From NCBI RefSeq assembly GCF_014873755.1, contig NZ_JADBEG010000001.1, positions 7,290,501-7,354,500 on the forward strand: 64,000 bases of DNA, in the 5' to 3' direction. Numbering within the stretch: position 1 is the stretch's first letter; every line of letters begins with the position of its first letter. A program made the position numbers and the translations under genes. Positions 48,254 to 57,973 of this stretch are shown here, in pieces. This DNA is from Amycolatopsis lexingtonensis. GTDB taxonomy: Bacteria; Actinomycetota; Actinomycetes; Mycobacteriales; Pseudonocardiaceae. The notes beneath the pieces are model-generated. The model was given only the letters and a program-made list of their open reading frames with translations. It searched no databases and was not told the DNA's origin.

Positions 48254-48873
48254 CGTCCCTCCCCGCTACCCGGCTGACGCCCGGCCCGTTTGCTTTCGTG
48301 AGTTGGGACGTTCGCAATCGCATCGGGGTTCCGCAGGTGCCCGAGAACCTTCGCGAGTTTTCCGCGGCCCCGCGCGCACCGGCTCTTCACGGTGCCTTCG
48401 GCGATGCCCAGCAGCTTCGCCGTCTCGGCGACGGAGTAGCCCTCGACGTCGACGAGCACGATCGGGGCGCGCTGGTCTTCGGGCAGCTGGTCGAGGGCTT
48501 CGCGTACGAGCAGGCTGGTCTCCCGCTCGGCCATCGAGTCGCGCGGCGACGCCGGCTCGTTGAAGCCGGTCTCCGGCAGCGGCACGGTCGGGCGGGCCTG
48601 GCGGCGGCGGATCCGGTCGAGGCAGGCGTTCACCACGATCCGGTGCAGCCACGTCGTGACCTGCGACTCCGCGCGGAACTTGTCGGCGGCCCGGAACGCC
48701 GAGATGAACGCGTCCTGCAACGCGTCGGCGGCCTCTTCGGGATCGCGGACCGTGCGCAGCGCGACCGCCCACATGCGGTCGCGGTGTCGCTGGACGAGTT
48801 CGCTGAACGCATGGGGGTCCCCCGCGGCGTGAGCCGCTATCAGATCCGCATCCGTGGGAGCTGCAGCTGTCAC
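48250..48873 (-). CDS. sigM: ECF sigma factor SigM
   Basis: 207 residues. Region 2 (FSELVQRHRDRMWAVALR, DAFISAFRAADKFRAES) and region 4 (LPEDQRAPIVLVDVEGYS, ETAKLLGIAEGTVKSRCAR). GTG start. Followed by its anti-sigma factor and trxB-trxA, in M. tuberculosis order. A C-terminal extension of ~30 residues is disordered. Confidence 0.93.
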   Translation of the reverse strand: MTAAAPTDADLIAAHAAGDPHAFSELVQRHRDRMWAVALRTVRDPEEAADALQDAFISAFRAADKFRAESQVTTWLHRIVVNACLDRIRRRQARPTVPLPETGFNEPASPRDSMAERETSLLVREALDQLPEDQRAPIVLVDVEGYSVAETAKLLGIAEGTVKSRCARGRGKLAKVLGHLRNPDAIANVPTHESKRAGRQPGSGEGR

Positions 48874-48904
48874 CCGGCAGAGCCTACTGACCCTGTCGGG
48901 TGGG

Positions 48905-50500
48905 TCACCCCGCAGGCAGGAAGGTCAGGTCCGCGATTTCGGTCTGGAACTCGTTGTCGGCGCCACCCAGCTGGGTGATCCAGACGATGAAGTACTCGCC
49001 CTGGGTCGGCTGGGCCAGCGGGATCGTGGTGTCGCCGTCCTTCAGGTCGCCGTTGCCGACCACCTTCGTGTCGGCCAGGTCGGGGTTCTTCTCGGTCGCC
49101 GAGCGGATCTCGACCTTGGTGCCCGCGGTGCCGCCGGACACCTGCACCTGGCTGAGGTTGATCGGGTCCTTGAAGGTGACGACCAGCCCGACGCCCGGTT
49201 TCACGGCCGGGAACTGCTGCTTGTACTGCTCGGTCCGCCACTGCGTATCGGGCTTGCCGTCGATGGCGTACCTCGCCCGCGCGGTGTTGTCGCCCTTGCC
49301 CTCGGGGTTGTAGACGGCCACGGCCTGCGGCTTCACCGGAGCGCCGACGCTGGGCGCCGACGGCGGCGGGGCCGGCTGGCTCGAGGGCGGCGGCCCGGCG
49401 GGCTGGCTCGACGCCGGCGGCGCGGCGACGTTGATCGTCGGCCCGGTCGCCTTCGAGTCGCCCTGGAAGACGTTGATCAGCATCAGCCCGCCCCAGGCGA
49501 GGATGACGACGGTCGCGACCACCAGCACGGTGACGCCGAGCGCGAGCTTGCGCCGCCGGGCGACGTCCTTGACCGGCTTCTTCGTGGTCCAGACGGTGCC
49601 TTCGCCCTCGGCCGGGTCACCGCCGACGGCCTTGATCAGCTGGGTGCGCTCTTCCTCCTCGGCCACCTGGTCGAGCATCCGGAGGATGGCCGCGCTGGTG
49701 CGGATGCCGCCGTTGCCGCCGTCCTCGATGGTGCGGACGGCCAGGGACGACAGGTCCGCCGGGACCGTCGGCACCAGCTGGCGGGGCGGGACGATCCGGC
49801 CCTGCGGCGACAGCGGCGCCGCAGGGATCGCGGGCGGACCGCCGGGCAGCGCCCAGCGGCCGGTCAGCAGCAGGTAGAGGACCGCGCCGAGCGCTTTGAC
49901 GTCGTCGCGCAGGGTGGCTTCCGGCAGCGGGCCGGGGAACGCGAGCTTGAGCGCGCCGTTCGGTGTCAGGCGGAGGCGTTGCGGGTGGTCGAGCCCGAGG
50001 ACGAGCCCGTTCTGGTGCGCCTGCTCGACGGCTTCGGCCAGCGCCTGCACCATCCGCGCGGCCGCGGCGGGGGCCACCGGGCGCTGCGCGACGAGGTCGA
50101 CCAGGTCACTGCCCTTGGTCCACTCCGCGACGACGACGCCGAGCAGGCCTTCGCTGGAGGTGATGCCGCTGCCGAGCGCGAGGACGTCCAGCACGCGGGC
50201 GACGCCGCCGTGACCGAACTTGGACGCGTGCGTGGCGCGTTCGAGGGTGCGCCGGGCCAGCCGGGCGGCTTCGGGGTCGGCCGGGTCGCCGACCAGCAGG
50301 GTCAGCGCGACGTCCCGCTTCAGCTGCCCGTCCCGGGCGCGCCAGAGGTGCGCGTCGCCCCGCTCGTCCACGCCGAACTGCGCGAGGAGGCGGTAGCGGC
50401 CGTCGCCGACCACACGCCCGGGGGCCAGCGATCCGACCTGGGCCTTGCCCACGTGGTTCGCACCCCCCGCCTGTTCGCTCCGCCTCGTGTCCACCCTCAC
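48905..50500 (-). CDS. transmembrane pseudokinase with extracellular discoidin-like domain
   Basis: 531 residues. A protein-kinase-like region (~25-265: GDGRYRLLAQFGVDERGD, VVVAEWTKGSDLVDLV, DVKALGAVLYLLLTGRW) without the usual catalytic residues: no VAIK-type Lys (DVALTLLVG), LVLGLDHPQRL for the HRD loop and no DFG. Then a helix near residues 318-342 (LALGVTVLVVATVVILAW), a Pro/Ser linker and a beta-rich extracellular domain (TVQWR-like; LGGADNEFQTEIADL). In M. tuberculosis this module is fused to MurJ (MviN) and binds FhaA; here it is a separate gene next to murJ. GTG start at 50500 or 50452. Confidence 0.85.
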   Translation of the reverse strand: MRVDTRRSEQAGGANHVGKAQVGSLAPGRVVGDGRYRLLAQFGVDERGDAHLWRARDGQLKRDVALTLLVGDPADPEAARLARRTLERATHASKFGHGGVARVLDVLALGSGITSSEGLLGVVVAEWTKGSDLVDLVAQRPVAPAAAARMVQALAEAVEQAHQNGLVLGLDHPQRLRLTPNGALKLAFPGPLPEATLRDDVKALGAVLYLLLTGRWALPGGPPAIPAAPLSPQGRIVPPRQLVPTVPADLSSLAVRTIEDGGNGGIRTSAAILRMLDQVAEEEERTQLIKAVGGDPAEGEGTVWTTKKPVKDVARRRKLALGVTVLVVATVVILAWGGLMLINVFQGDSKATGPTINVAAPPASSQPAGPPPSSQPAPPPSAPSVGAPVKPQAVAVYNPEGKGDNTARARYAIDGKPDTQWRTEQYKQQFPAVKPGVGLVVTFKDPINLSQVQVSGGTAGTKVEIRSATEKNPDLADTKVVGNGDLKDGDTTIPLAQPTQGEYFIVWITQLGGADNEFQTEIADLTFLPAG

Positions 50501-50576
50501 TCGCTCCCGCTCGATCCCCGCTGTCGAGGGTACCCAGAATACGACGCACGAGTCGTCGCCATCCGTACCGGAATCG

Positions 50577-53500
50577 TTACCCGCGCTTGATCAACCGGGT
50601 GAACCTCGAAGTGGCCGGTTTCAGCTCTTCCACCTTCAGCGCCATCAGCACGCCGAACGAGACGACGATGCCCACGACGCTCTGCAGGAGAAGTTTGGCC
50701 CACGCACCGAAAGTCGGCCCGAACGAGTCCGGCACGAGCTTGCCCGCGACCCACGCGGCGGCGACCCCGAGCACGCTCGCGACCACCGTGAACAGGATCA
50801 CGCCGATCACCCGCTTGCTCCGCAGGTTGCCCAGCGTCACCCAGAGCCACACCTGGCCGAGGATCGCGCCGACCACGAACGTCAGCGCGTTGACCATCAT
50901 GACGCCGAGCACGACGTTGTCCGGCGACAGCAGCACCGGGCACAGGTACAGCAGCGGCACCTTGACCAGCGTCATCACGATCATGATCAGCGTCGGCGTG
51001 CGCGCGTCCTTCATCGCGTAGAACACCCGCATCTGAAGCATGACCAGCGCGTACGGCAGCAGCGCGAACGCCGAGATGGCCAGCGCGTCGCCGAGCCGCT
51101 CGGCGGTCTCGACCGTGCCCTTGCCGAAGGTGAACAGCGCGATGCCGATCGAACCGCCGACCACGGTCATCACCGCGGAGATCGGCACCAGCATCACCGT
51201 CGAGATCCGCGACGCGTACGAGAGGTCGCCGATCAGCTTCTTGTGGTCGCCGTCGGCGGCCGCGCGGCTCATCCGCGGCATGATCGCCGTCAGCAGCGAG
51301 ACGCCGATGACGCCGTACGGCAGCTGGAAGAGCAGCCAGGCGTTGCTGTACGCGGTCACACCACCGGGTGAACCGCTGGTCAGCACGCGCGTGTTGATCG
51401 TGTAGCCGATCTGGCTGACGGCGACGTAGCCGAGGATCCAGAGCGCGAGGCCGCCGAACTCCTTCATCTGCTTGTCGATGCCCCAGCGCCACTTGAACCG
51501 GAAGCCGGACCGCAGCAGCGGCGGCACCAGCAGCAGGGCCTGGGCGACGATGCCGCCGGTGACGCCGATGCCCAGCGTCAGCACCTTGGGGTCGGTGATC
51601 GACACGTTCGCGGTGTCGATGTCGCCCGGCATGATCCAGACGACCAGGATCGTGAAGATGACGACCAGGTTGTTGATCACCGGCGCCCACGCCGTCGGGC
51701 CGAAGATCTGCTTGGCGTTCAGCACCGCGGAGAGCAGCGCGAAGACCCCGTAGAAGAAGATCTCGGGCAGCAGCAGGTAGGCGAACGCCGTGGTGAGGTC
51801 CGCGCTCGCCTTGCCGGACGAGTCGACATAGAGACTCGTGAACGCCGGCGCCGCGATCACCGCCACCACCGTGCCGACCAGCAGCAGCGAGAACGCCACC
51901 GTGATCAGTCGCTGGGTGTAGGCCGCGCCGCCGTCGGGGTCGTCCTGCGAACGCACCAGCAGTGGCACCACGACGCTCGCGAGCACGCCACCCATCAGCA
52001 GCTCGAAGATGATGTTCGGCATCGTGTTGGCGACGTTGAACGAGTCGTTCGCGATGCCCTGGCCGATCGCGCCGACCAGCAGCAGCTTCCACAGGAAGCC
52101 GGTGATCCGGCTGATCAGCGACGCGATCGCCATCCGGCCGGACGCCTTCGCCAGCGACGGCGCCTTGGCCGGCGCCTCCGGCGCTTCCCCGTCCGGCCGG
52201 GGCTTGACCAGCGGCCCCTTGAGCGCCGGCATGACCTGGGTGGCCAGCGCGTCGTACGGGCGCATCACGTCCGGGTCGGCGACCGGCCACCGCGAGTTCA
52301 TCGGGACGCCGGCGGTGCGCGGGATGAACCGCGTGGCCTCCGGGTCGGGCGGGCGCTGGGCCTCCTCCTGCCACGGCCGCACCGGCGCCGGACGACGCGC
52401 GCCGCGACCGCGCGGCGGGACCGGCGTGCCCGGCGGCGGGGTGCCGGGAGCCGGGACGCCGGGTGGCGGGGTCGCGGGCGGGCTCGGCTGGGGCAGCCGT
52501 CCCTGGTGCGGGCCGGGGCCGCCCGGCTGCGATGTGACGGGCTGGGCGCCGCTCAGCGGCTGGCCCGGCTGCAAACCACCCAGCCGGTCGCCGCTCGGCT
52601 GGCCTTGGGGCTGCGGGCCGCTCGGTGGCTGGCCTTGGGGCGGTGCGATCGGTTGGGCGGCGCTGGGCGGCAGGCCGCCTGGCTGTGACGTGACGGGCTG
52701 GGCGCCGCTCAGCGGCTGGCCCGGCTGCAGGCCACCGAGCCGGTCGCCGCTCGGCTGGTTTTGGGGCTGCGGGCCGCTCGGTGGCTGGGCGTGCGGCGGT
52801 GCGATCGGTTGGGCAGCGTTGGGCGGCAGGCCGCCTGGCTGGGAGGTGACCGGCTGGGCGCCGCTGAGGGGTTGGCCTGGCTGCAGGCCACCGAGCCGGT
52901 CGCCGCCCGGGGGTGGGCCGCCCGGCTGCGGCGGGAGCGGCGGTACGGGCTGAACGCGGGTCGGCGCGGGGCCACCGGCGCCGCGAGGCGGCTGTCCCCC
53001 GCGCGGCGGGGGTTGCTGCGGGGGCGGGCCTTGCGGAGCGCGGCGCTGCGGCCGGTCCTCGCGGAGGGCGCGGTCGTCGACAGGTCGGTCGCCGCGGGGG
53101 ACGCGGCCGTCCGCGGGCCGGTCGCCTCGGGGGGCGCGCTCGTCCGGCGGCCAGTCCTCGCGAGGCCGGTCGTCCGGGGGCCAGTCGTCGCGAGGCCGCT
53201 CGCCGTGGGGGTCGCGGCGGGGGCGGTCACCCCGAGGGGCGCGGGGCGGGACGTCGTCCCGAGCCGGGCGGTCAGCGCGCGGCGGGAGGTCATCACGACC
53301 TCGACGCCGCTGGCGGTCGTCGGCGGGGGGCCGCTCGCCGCGGACAGGGCGGTCGTCGGCCGGGGGGCGGTCGCCGCGGCGGGGCTGGCCGTCGCGGGAC
53401 GGGCGCTGGTCGCGCGGTGGGGCGTCGTCCGGCGTCGGCAGGTGGCGGGTGTGGCCGTTGCGGGGCGGCTGCCTGCGGCCGCGCTCCTCCGGTGGCGGCG

Positions 53501-53681
53501 GGGGCGGCTGCTGGCGGCGGACCGGCTGCGACGCGCGCGGCGGCCCGTCCCCCCGTTGCGGGGGCGGACCGGCTTCGCGCCGAGGACGACTCGCACGCTC
53601 GGGTGGTAAGCCCGGCTCTCTCTCCAACGCGCGCCCAATCCTCGGTGCTCTACTCCGGTGCCGCGGCCCGGTGCCGCGCAT
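50577..53681 (-). CDS. murJ: lipid II flippase MurJ with ~500-residue disordered N-terminus
   Basis: 1034 residues as drawn. The MurJ core runs from ~515: AIASLISRITGFLWKLLLV, NTMPNIIFELLMGGVLASV, VVPLLVRSQDDPDGGAAYT and 14 helices in all, ending HxxR-type VEELKPATSRFTRLIKRG. It moves lipid II across the membrane. Before it lie ~500 residues of Pro/Gln/Arg/Asp-rich sequence: a RDDWPP/GDRP-rich charged part (~85-210) and three 52-residue repeats (residues 260-388). No clear ribosome-binding site; the true start may be a later codon such as TTG near residue 19. Confidence 0.85.
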   Translation of the reverse strand: MRGTGPRHRSRAPRIGRALEREPGLPPERASRPRREAGPPPQRGDGPPRASQPVRRQQPPPPPPEERGRRQPPRNGHTRHLPTPDDAPPRDQRPSRDGQPRRGDRPPADDRPVRGERPPADDRQRRRGRDDLPPRADRPARDDVPPRAPRGDRPRRDPHGERPRDDWPPDDRPREDWPPDERAPRGDRPADGRVPRGDRPVDDRALREDRPQRRAPQGPPPQQPPPRGGQPPRGAGGPAPTRVQPVPPLPPQPGGPPPGGDRLGGLQPGQPLSGAQPVTSQPGGLPPNAAQPIAPPHAQPPSGPQPQNQPSGDRLGGLQPGQPLSGAQPVTSQPGGLPPSAAQPIAPPQGQPPSGPQPQGQPSGDRLGGLQPGQPLSGAQPVTSQPGGPGPHQGRLPQPSPPATPPPGVPAPGTPPPGTPVPPRGRGARRPAPVRPWQEEAQRPPDPEATRFIPRTAGVPMNSRWPVADPDVMRPYDALATQVMPALKGPLVKPRPDGEAPEAPAKAPSLAKASGRMAIASLISRITGFLWKLLLVGAIGQGIANDSFNVANTMPNIIFELLMGGVLASVVVPLLVRSQDDPDGGAAYTQRLITVAFSLLLVGTVVAVIAAPAFTSLYVDSSGKASADLTTAFAYLLLPEIFFYGVFALLSAVLNAKQIFGPTAWAPVINNLVVIFTILVVWIMPGDIDTANVSITDPKVLTLGIGVTGGIVAQALLLVPPLLRSGFRFKWRWGIDKQMKEFGGLALWILGYVAVSQIGYTINTRVLTSGSPGGVTAYSNAWLLFQLPYGVIGVSLLTAIMPRMSRAAADGDHKKLIGDLSYASRISTVMLVPISAVMTVVGGSIGIALFTFGKGTVETAERLGDALAISAFALLPYALVMLQMRVFYAMKDARTPTLIMIVMTLVKVPLLYLCPVLLSPDNVVLGVMMVNALTFVVGAILGQVWLWVTLGNLRSKRVIGVILFTVVASVLGVAAAWVAGKLVPDSFGPTFGAWAKLLLQSVVGIVVSFGVLMALKVEELKPATSRFTRLIKRG
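52518..52904 (-). repeat. 156-bp tandem repeat in the murJ N-terminal region
   Basis: Unit GDRLGGLQPGQPLSGAQP with period 52 residues (156 bp): copies at 52749-52904, 52593-52748 and a partial one at 52518-52592. Copies differ in a few residues (NAAQPIAPPHAQ versus SAAQPIAPPQGQ), so the array is not brand-new. Confidence 0.85.
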
Positions 53682-53733
53682 GTGCGGACCAAGGGTAATC
53701 GGGAACCGCCCGGAACACTCGAAGGCCGAGGGA

Positions 53734-55887
53734 TCAGTCCACTACATCGCGTCCGGCCCGGGCGTCCTTTACCCGCCGGTAGATCCGTCGCGACGCGAGC
53801 AGAAGCAGCGCCACACCTGCGGCGACGGTGGCGATGATGGTGATCGCGCCGTACTCGGTGGACGTCAGTTCGAACCGCGCGGATGACCCGAGCGGGGTAT
53901 TGCTCGGCGTGCTCAACGACACATCGACGCTGAACCGGCCGGCCCGCAGCGCCTCCACGGGGAGCAGGTACTGCCGCCCGCCGCCGGCCGGGAACGACAC
54001 CTCCTTGCGGTCGTCGACGCGCAGTCCGGTGTTGTTGCTCAGGGTGAACCGCGCGTTGATGCCGACCGGCAGGTCGTTCACCACGTACACCGGCAGCGGG
54101 GAGTTGCCGGACGCCAGCGCGATGGTCTGCCGCGGCTGCTGGACGCTCACGCGGTCGCTGATCGCCGCGATCTCCGCCTGGGCGTTCGCGGCCGCCGCGT
54201 CGGCGGGCAGGCCGCGCCACGCCGTCGACGCGCCGCGGAGCTCGGCCAGCCGGACCGGGGCGACGACGTCGTCCGGTTTCACCCGTTTGGTGGCATCGAG
54301 CTGCATCGAGGACGCCATGCCGGTGGCCTGGCCGTCCACGGCCGAAAGCGCCGAGACGACCTGGGGGTCGACGGCCGCGTTCGGGTCCTGGCCGCCGTCG
54401 CCGACCGCGCCGGTGCCTGCCGGGTCGGCCGAGAGCAGCGACGGGAGGGGGAGCGGGTTGACCACGCCGGCGCTGATGAAGCCGCCGACCTGCTCGAGGT
54501 ACGCGGTCAGCTCCGCGGCCGGCGCGTCCCAGCGCCGCGGCGGGGCGACCAGCAGGTGGTCGGGCCGCTCCTGGCCGGCGGGCTGGCCGAGCCCGGCCCG
54601 GAAGGCGAGGGCGCCGAGACCGTTCTGGCTCGAGATCGCCCGTTCGGTGTTCACCGGCACGGTGACCGAGTCGGGCACGCTCGGCACGCCCGTCATGGCG
54701 GCCGAGACCAGCGAGTCGGTCGGCTGGGCGCGCACGGCGCTGCCCTGCACGGTGACGCCACCGCCGGCCGCGGCGGGCGCCAGCTTGCCCGCGTCGGTCA
54801 GCACCGTGTGGACGCCGGCCTGGGACAACGCCGCCAGCACCGCTTCGCTCGGCGTGCTGCCCGGCCAGAGCACACCGGTCTGCGTGGTGACTCCCACCAG
54901 CTGCTGGATCGTGGCCGCGCCCGAGACCGCGCCGGTCACCAGCGAGGTGTCGCCCGGGCGGATCTTGGCGACGGCCTCGAGGTCGGCGTCGGCGAAGGGC
55001 AGCGCCACGACGCACCGGCCGGTCAGCAGCGTCTTGAGCGAGGCGAGCCAGGTCTTCGCGGCCTCAGTGCCCTTGCCGTCGACGTTCCCGCCGTCGGTGT
55101 GCACCTGGTAGCCGCGGCTCATCGCGTCGACCGTGGCCAGGAGGTCCGGGTCGAGGGCGAAGCACATCGACCTCGCGAGGTTCGAACTGCCGCGCACGGC
55201 CGAGGCCGCGGCGGTGACCAGCGCGTTCAGCCGGCCGTCCCCGCTGATCTCGGCGGCCAGGCGGTCGTCGCGCAGCACCAGCGGCTGCCCGTACGGGGCC
55301 GCGTACACCTGCGGGACGCTGCTGGTCAGCGGCCAGAGCAGGGTCATGCTCGGCGCGCCCGCGTGGCCGCTCGACTGCTTGCCGGGGGCGGTCAGCACCG
55401 GCATCAGCATGCTGACCGCGCCGAGCCGTGCGGGCCCGCCGAACTCCGGCGTGCCGTTCACGTTCACCAGCAGCGGGTAGACGCCGGGGCGGCCGAACCG
55501 CTCCGCCCGCGTCCCGGTCAGGTTCACCGTGATGTTCAGCGGCGCGCTCTGCCCGGGGTCCAGCGCGTCCGCGACCGGGGCGAAATCGGTCAGCGGGCTG
55601 TCCTTGATGACGGCGCCGGAGAGCACGTCGTTGACCCCGCGCGAGGTCGTGACCCGCTCGCCGACCTGCAGGCGGACCTGCGGCCGGGTGATCTTCCGGT
55701 CGCCGGTGTTGGTCACCGTGCCCGCGACGGTCAGCGTCGTCGTCGACCCGGTGATCACGCGCGGGGCGAGCTGGTCCAGGTCGACGCGCAGGCGGGCGCC
55801 CTCTTCCGCCTGGGCCACCGAGGCTCCGGCGAAGGCGGGGACGGCCAGGAAGAGGACGGAAAGGAAGGCTGCGGCGAACCGCTTCAC
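53734..55887 (-). CDS. DUF6049 secreted/membrane protein (Rv3909-like)
   Basis: 717 residues. Signal peptide ([19 protein letters not shown]), several beta-sandwich and TIM-barrel-like parts ([50 protein letters not shown]), one C-terminal membrane helix ([15 protein letters not shown]) and a basic tail [13 protein letters not shown]. It precedes murJ as Rv3909 does. Probably an extracytoplasmic cell-envelope factor; function unknown. GTG start overlaps the NUDIX stop (4 bp). Confidence 0.8.
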   Translation of the reverse strand: MKRFAAAFLSVLFLAVPAFAGASVAQAEEGARLRVDLDQLAPRVITGSTTTLTVAGTVTNTGDRKITRPQVRLQVGERVTTSRGVNDVLSGAVIKDSPLTDFAPVADALDPGQSAPLNITVNLTGTRAERFGRPGVYPLLVNVNGTPEFGGPARLGAVSMLMPVLTAPGKQSSGHAGAPSMTLLWPLTSSVPQVYAAPYGQPLVLRDDRLAAEISGDGRLNALVTAAASAVRGSSNLARSMCFALDPDLLATVDAMSRGYQVHTDGGNVDGKGTEAAKTWLASLKTLLTGRCVVALPFADADLEAVAKIRPGDTSLVTGAVSGAATIQQLVGVTTQTGVLWPGSTPSEAVLAALSQAGVHTVLTDAGKLAPAAAGGGVTVQGSAVRAQPTDSLVSAAMTGVPSVPDSVTVPVNTERAISSQNGLGALAFRAGLGQPAGQERPDHLLVAPPRRWDAPAAELTAYLEQVGGFISAGVVNPLPLPSLLSADPAGTGAVGDGGQDPNAAVDPQVVSALSAVDGQATGMASSMQLDATKRVKPDDVVAPVRLAELRGASTAWRGLPADAAAANAQAEIAAISDRVSVQQPRQTIALASGNSPLPVYVVNDLPVGINARFTLSNNTGLRVDDRKEVSFPAGGGRQYLLPVEALRAGRFSVDVSLSTPSNTPLGSSARFELTSTEYGAITIIATVAAGVALLLLASRRIYRRVKDARAGRDVVD

Positions 55888-56426
55888 TCGGGGGCTCCCT
55901 CAGGGGCGTGCTCGTCTCGTCCGTGGACGTCCGGGCGCGCGAAAAGTTCCTTGGCCTTCCGGACGAGCTTGCGCTCGTCGGAGTAGGCGAGTTTGGTCTC
56001 CAGCTCGGCGAGCGGGACCCAGGCCACCTCGGTGACCTCGACGTCCTCGTCGGACAGCTCACCGCCGAGCGCCTCGAGCAGGAAGTGGTGGACGGTCTTG
56101 TGGATGCGCCGCCGCTCGGCCACGAACCAGTAGTCGATGGTGCCCAGTGGCCGCATGACGCGCGCGGAGATGCCGGTTTCCTCCTTCACCTCGCGCACGG
56201 CCGTCTGTTCCACCGTCTCACCGTCCTCGATGTGGCCCTTGGGCAGCGACCACAGCAGTCTGCCGTGCCGGTCGAGCCGGCCGATCAGCACCGCCTGTTC
56301 GCGTGCCGCGTCCACCACGAGGCCACCGGCCGACGTCTCGTCGACCGTGGTCAGGCGCCTGCCGCGCTGACGCCTTCGCCGCCTGCGCGGCTTCGAGGCG
56401 CCGGGTCGGCCGGCTGATCCAGACAT
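55884..56426 (-). CDS. NUDIX hydrolase (MutT4-like)
   Basis: 180 residues. The NUDIX box runs [20 protein letters not shown] then TGISARV and is complete. Basic N-terminus ([14 protein letters not shown]). Hydrolyses a nucleotide diphosphate, possibly oxidised dNTPs or Np_nA. ATG start, divergent from the CCA-adding enzyme as mutT4 is from pcnA. Confidence 0.88.
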   Translation of the reverse strand: MSGSAGRPGASKPRRRRRRQRGRRLTTVDETSAGGLVVDAAREQAVLIGRLDRHGRLLWSLPKGHIEDGETVEQTAVREVKEETGISARVMRPLGTIDYWFVAERRRIHKTVHHFLLEALGGELSDEDVEVTEVAWVPLAELETKLAYSDERKLVRKAKELFARPDVHGRDEHAPEGAPE

Positions 56427-56527
56427 GCTGCGATGCTAGAGCAAACGGTTGCCCCGGTAGGCTGGCTCTCCGTGTCCGTGTCCGGCGGTGCTCGGAGCAA
56501 GCGCACCTGGAACGTAGTGGGATTTTC

Positions 56528-57970
56528 GTGAACGACGTGGTCGTCAAGCAGAACGCGGTGGTGGAGCTGATGCGGGTCTCCCCCCTGGCCGAGGAACTGG
56601 CGGAGCGGTTCGCCAGTGCCGGCCACCGCCTTTACCTGGTCGGTGGCAGTGTGCGCGACGCGCTGCTCGGCCGGCGGTCCGGCGACCTCGACTTCACCAC
56701 GGACGCCCGGCCCGACCGGGTGCTGAAGATCGTCAGCGAGTGGGGCGACGCGGTCTGGGACGTCGGGATCGCCTTCGGCACGATCGGCGTGACCAAGAAG
56801 GGCATGCAGCTCGAGATCACGACCTTCCGCGCGGACAGCTACGACCGCGTCGGCCGCAACCCCGAGGTCACGTTCGGCGACAGCATCGAGGGTGACCTGC
56901 TCCGCCGCGACTTCACGGTCAACGCGATGGCCGTCGAGCTGGCGTCGGGGACGTTCATCGACCCGCACGACGGGCTGAGCGCGCTCCGGGAGAAGGTCCT
57001 GGACACCCCGGCGACGCCGCAGGAGTCGTTCGCCGACGACCCGCTTCGGATGCTGCGGGCCGCCCGGTTTGCCGCGCAGCTCGGCTTCACCGCCGCGCCG
57101 CGGGTGGTCGACGCGATGACGTCGATGGCGGGCGAGATCGACCGGATCACCGCCGAGCGCGTGCAGGCCGAGCTGTCGAAGCTGCTGCTGGCCGCCGACC
57201 CGCGGCCGGGCCTGGAGCTGCTGGTCGACACCGGGCTGGCCGACCGGGTGCTGCCCGAGGTGCCCGGGATGCGGCTGGCCATGGACGAGCACCACCAGCA
57301 CAAGGACGTCTACCAGCACTCGCTGACCGTGCTCGCCCAGGCGATCGAGCTGGAGACTTCGCACGAGCCGGCCTCCGGACCCGATCTGATCCTGCGGCTG
57401 GCGGCGCTGCTGCACGACGCCGGGAAGCCGGCGACGCGGGAGTTCCAGCCGGGCGGCGGCGTGAGCTTCCACCACCACGAGGTGGTCGGCGCGCGGATGG
57501 CCCGCAAACGTTTGCGGGCGCTCAAGTACTCCAAGGAGATCGTCGACGACGTCTCCCAGCTCGTGTTCCTCCACCTGCGGTTCCACGGCTACGGCAAGGG
57601 CGAGTGGACGGACTCGGCGGTCCGCCGGTACGTCACCGACGCCGGGCCGCTGCTGACCCGGCTGCACAAGCTGGTCCGCGCCGACTGCACCACGCGCAAC
57701 CGCCGGAAGGCGGCCGCGCTGCAGGCGACGTACGACGACCTCGAGGCCCGGATCACGGCGCTGAAGGCGAAGGAAGACCTCGACCGCGTCCGCCCGGACC
57801 TCAACGGCGAGCAGATCATGGAGCTGCTCGGCCTCAAGCCGGGGCCGGACGTCGGGAAGGCGTGGAAGTTCCTCAAGGACCTCCGCCTGGACCGGGGGCC
57901 GCTGGAGCACGACGAGGCCGTGGCCGAGCTCAAGCAGTGGGCCGCGGAAAACGGCGTCGGGAACGGCTGA
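56528..57970 (+). CDS. cca: CCA tRNA nucleotidyltransferase (HD domain)
   Basis: 480 residues. Nucleotidyltransferase motif LYLVGGSVRDALLGRRSGDLDFTT, DFTVNAMAVEL, head domain DDPLRMLRAARFAAQLGF, and an HD phosphohydrolase part (LLHDAGKPATREF, HHHEVVGARMARKRLRAL). Adds CCA to tRNA 3' ends; needed here because neither tRNA in this window encodes CCA. GTG 56528; ATG 56570 is an alternative. Equivalent to pcnA in mycobacteria. Confidence 0.93.
   Translation: MNDVVVKQNAVVELMRVSPLAEELAERFASAGHRLYLVGGSVRDALLGRRSGDLDFTTDARPDRVLKIVSEWGDAVWDVGIAFGTIGVTKKGMQLEITTFRADSYDRVGRNPEVTFGDSIEGDLLRRDFTVNAMAVELASGTFIDPHDGLSALREKVLDTPATPQESFADDPLRMLRAARFAAQLGFTAAPRVVDAMTSMAGEIDRITAERVQAELSKLLLAADPRPGLELLVDTGLADRVLPEVPGMRLAMDEHHQHKDVYQHSLTVLAQAIELETSHEPASGPDLILRLAALLHDAGKPATREFQPGGGVSFHHHEVVGARMARKRLRALKYSKEIVDDVSQLVFLHLRFHGYGKGEWTDSAVRRYVTDAGPLLTRLHKLVRADCTTRNRRKAAALQATYDDLEARITALKAKEDLDRVRPDLNGEQIMELLGLKPGPDVGKAWKFLKDLRLDRGPLEHDEAVAELKQWAAENGVGNG
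57503..57516. repeat. second copy of CGCAAACGTTTGCG
   Basis: Inside the CCA gene (codes for ARKRLRAL). Same 14-bp palindrome as at 44410-44423. Probably chance within a coding sequence, but noted because of the exact match. Confidence 0.25.
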
Positions 57971-57973
57971 GCC

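Noticed and set aside
52518..52904. Periodic repeat that could look like a CRISPR array
   Set aside because: The 156-bp period is in frame with murJ, the repeats are nearly identical including the would-be spacers, and there are no cas genes.
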